The notes under the pieces: generated by a model
Seen by the model: the letters and a program-made list of their open reading frames with translations, nothing else
What the model was told of the DNA's origin: nothing
Databases searched by the model: none
Shown: positions 21,201-24,762 of the stretch, piece after piece
Layout: every line of letters starts with the position of its first letter
Position numbering within the stretch: the first letter of the stretch is position 1
Made by a program: the position numbers and the translations under genes
NCBI GenBank assembly: GCA_010014835.2
Contig: JAAAKB020000025.1
Span: forward strand, 1,951,711 to 1,976,472
Reading direction: 5' to 3'
DNA: 24,762 nt
Source of the DNA: Apostichopus leukothele
Lineage: Eukaryota > Echinodermata > Holothuroidea > Aspidochirotida > Stichopodidae

Positions 21201-21395
21201 ACGACTCTCGCAACGACCGTCCCATAAACTTTCTACAACGGTAAAAAAGACATGTTGAACTTGGTTGTGGTTCGCTTCTGCTATAGTGCAACCACAAGAA
21301 AATGCCAGGTATTCGAATCGATTGTTTACAAGTTAACTGTATTGAAATGGCAAAGGCTAATTTAACAAGCAAAAATCATTACCTTGCCCTTGTGC

Positions 21396-22881
21396 TTACT
21401 GACGGTCTTGCTCTGCCAAAAATTCTTGGCGCAGTTCAACTACCTCTTCATCCATGTTTGACCTCATTCTTGCGTGAAGCGGTAACATGCTTTTACTGGG
21501 GTCCAATTTCACTGCCTGCATTGGCCCATGCTGTCGGAAATTTAACTTTGTTTCAAGTACTCCCAGCAAACTTTCCTGTTTAAGACGAGACCTGTGGTCA
21601 TTCATGATTAGCTTCAGCTGACTTAATACTGCGTTAGAGAATGGGACAGATAAAAGCACTCCCGCGATTTATCTGAGATTTGAAAAGACAAATTCTCCTC
21701 ATTCATCTTTGAGCTCAAAAAGAGTCTTCCAGTAGTCTTTTGGTGACAATTTTCAATCCAGGGCCGGGTGAATTGCTCGAGCCCTCCATTCACTGTCAGC
21801 ATCTTGGTCTGCTACTACCTCCTCGAGAAATGGCAACAGTGGTGCCAAAGAAGGTATTGATAGGTATTGACTGTTTGGAAAATTGTAAATCTCCCGTTTT
21901 TTGGGACAGACAGATTGACAGGTCTGGTAGTGCTTTGAAGGAATTTGAAAGTAAGAACTATAATTACCTGTTAAAAATGCTCAATTAAAGCAGGATACAT
22001 TGAAATGATAACTTCAAGAGCATGGTGAAGATGAGCAACCCATCGAGTTCCAGTAGCTTTGGATGGTACCTGATATTTCACACCAGCGGCGTTGCAAGCT
22101 GTTTCCAGGTTTGCTCGGTTAAGGGCACTTTGATGGTAAAACAAGTATACATGTTTTACATGTTCCACCATGTCCCCTACATACTCCAACTTGGCCTTGA
22201 TGCTGTCTTTTAGGGACAACTCCAGGCGATGAGCCATGCAGTGAATGGTCTGTGTAAGGGGCTGGATCTCTTTAAGCCTTGCAGAGACCCCTGTCCTGAT
22301 GCCAGTCATCACACTAGCACCATCACTGCAAAAGCCGACTAGCTTTGATGCCACTTCCTCCACATCTAAATCGCAGTATGTCTGGAGTGTTCATAAAATT
22401 GCCTGCTTGAATATGTTTTCTGCAGTAGCCCTTTCGAGTGACTCGATGGCAAGAAATCTGACATAAACTTCTCCGCAAATGGAGTAACGAACATAACTTA
22501 GCTCAACCTCTTTCACTGACGTATCAGTGCTTCCATCCACCAATACACTGAAAAATTTTGCCTCACCCAGCTGGGACTTAAGCTTGTTGGCCTCCTCATT
22601 TGCTATGCAGGAAGTGAATACTGCTGCGGACTTGTCATTTTGGCAAAGTTACTGGTTCCAAGATAAAAGGCTCCTTGTTTGTTTGCTATTTCAGGTTTTT
22701 TTATGCAAATGTCACAAAACATTTTATTGGTTTCCTTATTGTACGAAACCCAAGGAAATGTTGATTTCCAGGATGGCAAGAATTTTCTTTCTCTTTTATC
22801 CTTGTCATATTCAGAGTCTCTTTCCCTCTTATCTAATTTTGTTTTTTGGGTTGGTGGCTGCACTTTAGGCAAAAACGCCAC
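21396..22881 (-). mobile_element. hAT DNA transposon remnant, ZNF862/KIAA1586-like type
   Basis: Minus-strand pieces in order are 22881-22603 ('FLPSWKSTFPWVSYN', then the zinc-finger pair CDIC and 'KQGAFYLGTSNF'), about 22620-22391 without a start codon ('KFFSVLVDGSTDTSVKEVEL', with the first catalytic Asp), 22363-21971 ('LVGFCSDGASVMTG', second Asp, then 'CMAHRLELSLKDS'), about 21860-21665 ('LEEVVADQDADSEWRARAIH', 'YWKTLFELKDE') and 21659-21396 ('SVPFSNAVLSQLKLIMNDHR'). There are at least two in-frame stops and at least two frameshifts. In the last block the usual 'SNAxxERxFSxLKLI' is shortened to 'SNAVLSQLKLI', so the Glu-Arg pair, including the third catalytic acid, is gone. The transposase is dead. 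Terminal repeats were not recognised. Confidence 0.85.
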
Positions 22882-23742
22882 ATCTTTAGCCCTCAGCTAA
22901 ATACCCTAATTATTCTGAATGGCAATGACTAGGCCCTAAATCCTGAGCAATCAAAACATAGACTTCAACGTCAGCTGTTACGGTAAACAGTCATTGACAT
23001 TACGTACATTGACATTACGTACATGTGTGGCGAGAGAGATAAGGGAAATTCAAAGACAAGGCAGTGCAGTGATGTGGACAAACAAGCCTGCGGAGGTACG
23101 GGCAAGTAGGTTAGCTGCTAGTCTCCTATACCGTTTTCCCCCGATGTTCACACGTGGAACTTAATCCCCGCAAAACTCAGGAGAATATATCCAACCATTG
23201 TAAAAGTAAAGGGGATACAGATTTATCAGCTTTAAAAGCAAAAATTTCGGGGGAAAAGGTGATAAAAAGCCCCAGAGACCATTTTAAAATCACACTCAAC
23301 AGTGTTCCCGCATTTTCGCTTAACACGTGGAGATAATTTACACAACATACGCGGCAGTAAGCTTACTGTAGCAACACATACAGTATGTAGTATGATACTA
23401 CCTGTTACCCACGAGGTAATAATTTGCCCTACATACGCGATGGTATACGGAACGTTTAAAGTGCAATAAATCGGAGGAAAATGTAAGGCTTGCTATACTG
23501 TGTAAGTGCAGTTGGCTGTACGTAACTGCAACTCACGTGAAAAGAAAGTTTCTTTTGTATTTCTGGGCAAGTTTTTACGCCCGGGAAACAAATAAAATAC
23601 AATTTGGATGGATTTGTCAAAGTTTGTTGTTAGCTATCACTTTTGGCACTATCCATACGGAATACTGATCCCAAGCAACTTGGTATTCCGTTCATGATTT
23701 TACTATCTCGGGATAGCGGAATAGCGTAAATTTCGACCCCTG
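22882..23742. other. Non-coding, no gene seen
   Basis: The single open frame 23154-23336 (+) has no family motif. An exact 15-bp direct duplication lies at 22992-23021. The 5' end of the adjacent hAT remnant probably extends a short way into this stretch, but its terminus is not identifiable. Confidence 0.5.
22992..23021 (+). repeat. Exact 15-bp tandem duplication
   Basis: 'cattgacattacgta' occurs twice without a gap (22992-23006 and 23007-23021). It is a small local duplication of no evident function. Confidence 0.9.
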
Positions 23743-24000
23743 CTACTTCTCATAAAGATACAGGTACATATCTATAGTGGCCTACAGCAAACCTTGTGAG
23801 TCATTATGATCCTATACCCTACACATCTATATTAAAAACACTCTTCTACTTCTCATAAAGAAACAGGTACATATCTATCGTCGTCCCACCAGTGGCCTAC
23901 AGCATACTTTGTGAGTCATTATGATCCTATACCCTACACATCTATACTAAAAACACTCTTCTACTTCTCATAAAGATACAGGTACATATCTATAGTCATC
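23743..24000 (+). repeat. 103/115-bp tandem repeat, about 2.4 units
   Basis: Units start 'ctacttctcataaag' at 23743, 23846 and 23961. The first unit is 103 bp and the second 115 bp. The difference is a 12-bp block 'tcgtcccaccag' that also begins in the third unit ('tcatccca'). Units are otherwise nearly identical, with a handful of substitutions, so the duplication is recent. Confidence 0.92.
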
Positions 24001-24762
24001 CCATAAGTAAGCTGATGGTAAGTAATATTATCAATAAATTGCCAGCCATGTTACTGTGCAGACAGTGCAGTATATATACACAGTTATTTATTTTGAAGCC
24101 ATTCCCCCAACCCCCTTCCCCCCATTCTAAGAGCTGGGACACATCTTAAAGTGCAATATTAATCTTTCAGTCAATGTGCAATTAAGACAAACTGGCTTAA
24201 AGCAAGGAGATTGTTGAGTAAAGTCTGCGAACTGATAGTATCAGCAATGTTTGGTTTCCAGGTTTACCAAAGTATTGAACCAGTCTCGCTAAATTAGATG
24301 TGTTACCCTCTGACTAGTGAACAAAATTGGCCAGTATAAGTAATGTAATGAGCATAGATAGCCTACTGTAGCAGTTTAGCAAAGCTGGATTGACAGGTAT
24401 AACTGCACTGTTATATGTGGTCAACCAATAATTGATTACTGATGAAGTAGTCTAGAATTAAAATCCTGCAACGAAAGTTTCAAAGAGTTCATTATAAAAA
24501 CATAAGAAAATCACTTTCTTACATCTCTAATCACTAAAACAGATGCTTTAAACTGCAGTGTTAATAACATGGCATTTCTGAAGTTAGGGCTCTAGGTAAG
24601 TTGAGGCTGAAATTCCAGTATTTCCACTTTGGATTAGTCCAACACTGAACCTTGTCTTTTCTCTAACATGTAAATACTGTGTGTCATACATTAGGAGAGC
24701 ATGTGCTCCAACCAGCTGAACCATCACGGTGAACATAAATCCAAGCAAAGGTTAAAATACTC
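24001..24762. other. Non-coding end of window, no gene seen
   Basis: No open frame, splice-consistent exon or RNA gene was recognised. A C-rich tract lies at 24106-24123, followed by 'cattctaagagctgggaca', which resembles 'cattctaaaagatgggaaca' near 4572, so both may come from one dispersed repeat. Confidence 0.5.

Noticed and set aside
21300-21330. 'tattcgaatcg' as a tRNA-type B box
   Set aside because: No A box, cloverleaf arms or terminator run at the right distance.
1-24762. CRISPR array or bacterial operon
   Set aside because: The tandem repeats have no spacers of constant size between short identical repeats, and gene structure is eukaryotic.

Overview
The window is eukaryotic, most likely from a marine invertebrate deuterostome. 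The reasons are AT-rich non-coding DNA, GT-AG introns, many scattered transposon copies, and intron stretches rich in 'aggcctaggct'-type words of the kind common in echinoderm assemblies. The echinoderm placement is an inference from texture, not a proof. There are no bacterial-type operons, no tRNA or rRNA genes and no CRISPR array that I can see. A run of exactly 100 Ns at 11626-11725 is an assembly gap.

The layout is as follows. 1-8400 is non-coding, with an eight-unit 95-bp tandem array (1404-2165), a TA microsatellite, C-rich tracts and two facing copies of a dispersed repeat end (about 885-975 and 5470-5555). 8525-13632 (+) is the only host gene I can support: a four-exon gene whose exons join in phase to give a 125-residue RING-finger protein of the RNF113/CWC24 splicing-factor family, without the usual N-terminal half and its CCCH zinc finger. 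Its 3.4-kb first intron holds two reverse-strand LINE 3' ends, a 79-nt hairpin and the gap. The likely 3' UTR carries two perfect palindromes placed edge to edge (14391-14484).

15.2-22.9 kb is a pile of four mobile-element remnants, all coding on the minus strand: a degraded Ty3/Gypsy fossil, a hAT transposon of the TTF-zinc-finger/DUF4371 (ZMYM1-like) type with a 494-codon open frame, a second Ty3/Gypsy fragment (integrase C-terminal part), and a second hAT of the ZNF862/KIAA1586-like type. 22.9-24.76 kb is non-coding apart from short tandem repeats at 22992-23021 and 23743-24000.

Nothing here forms a multi-gene pathway. The best candidates for something new are the shortened RNF113-like gene, the double palindrome in its 3' region, the intronic hairpin, and the possible 4.7-kb non-autonomous element bounded by facing repeat ends. 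Each needs an outside comparison to decide.
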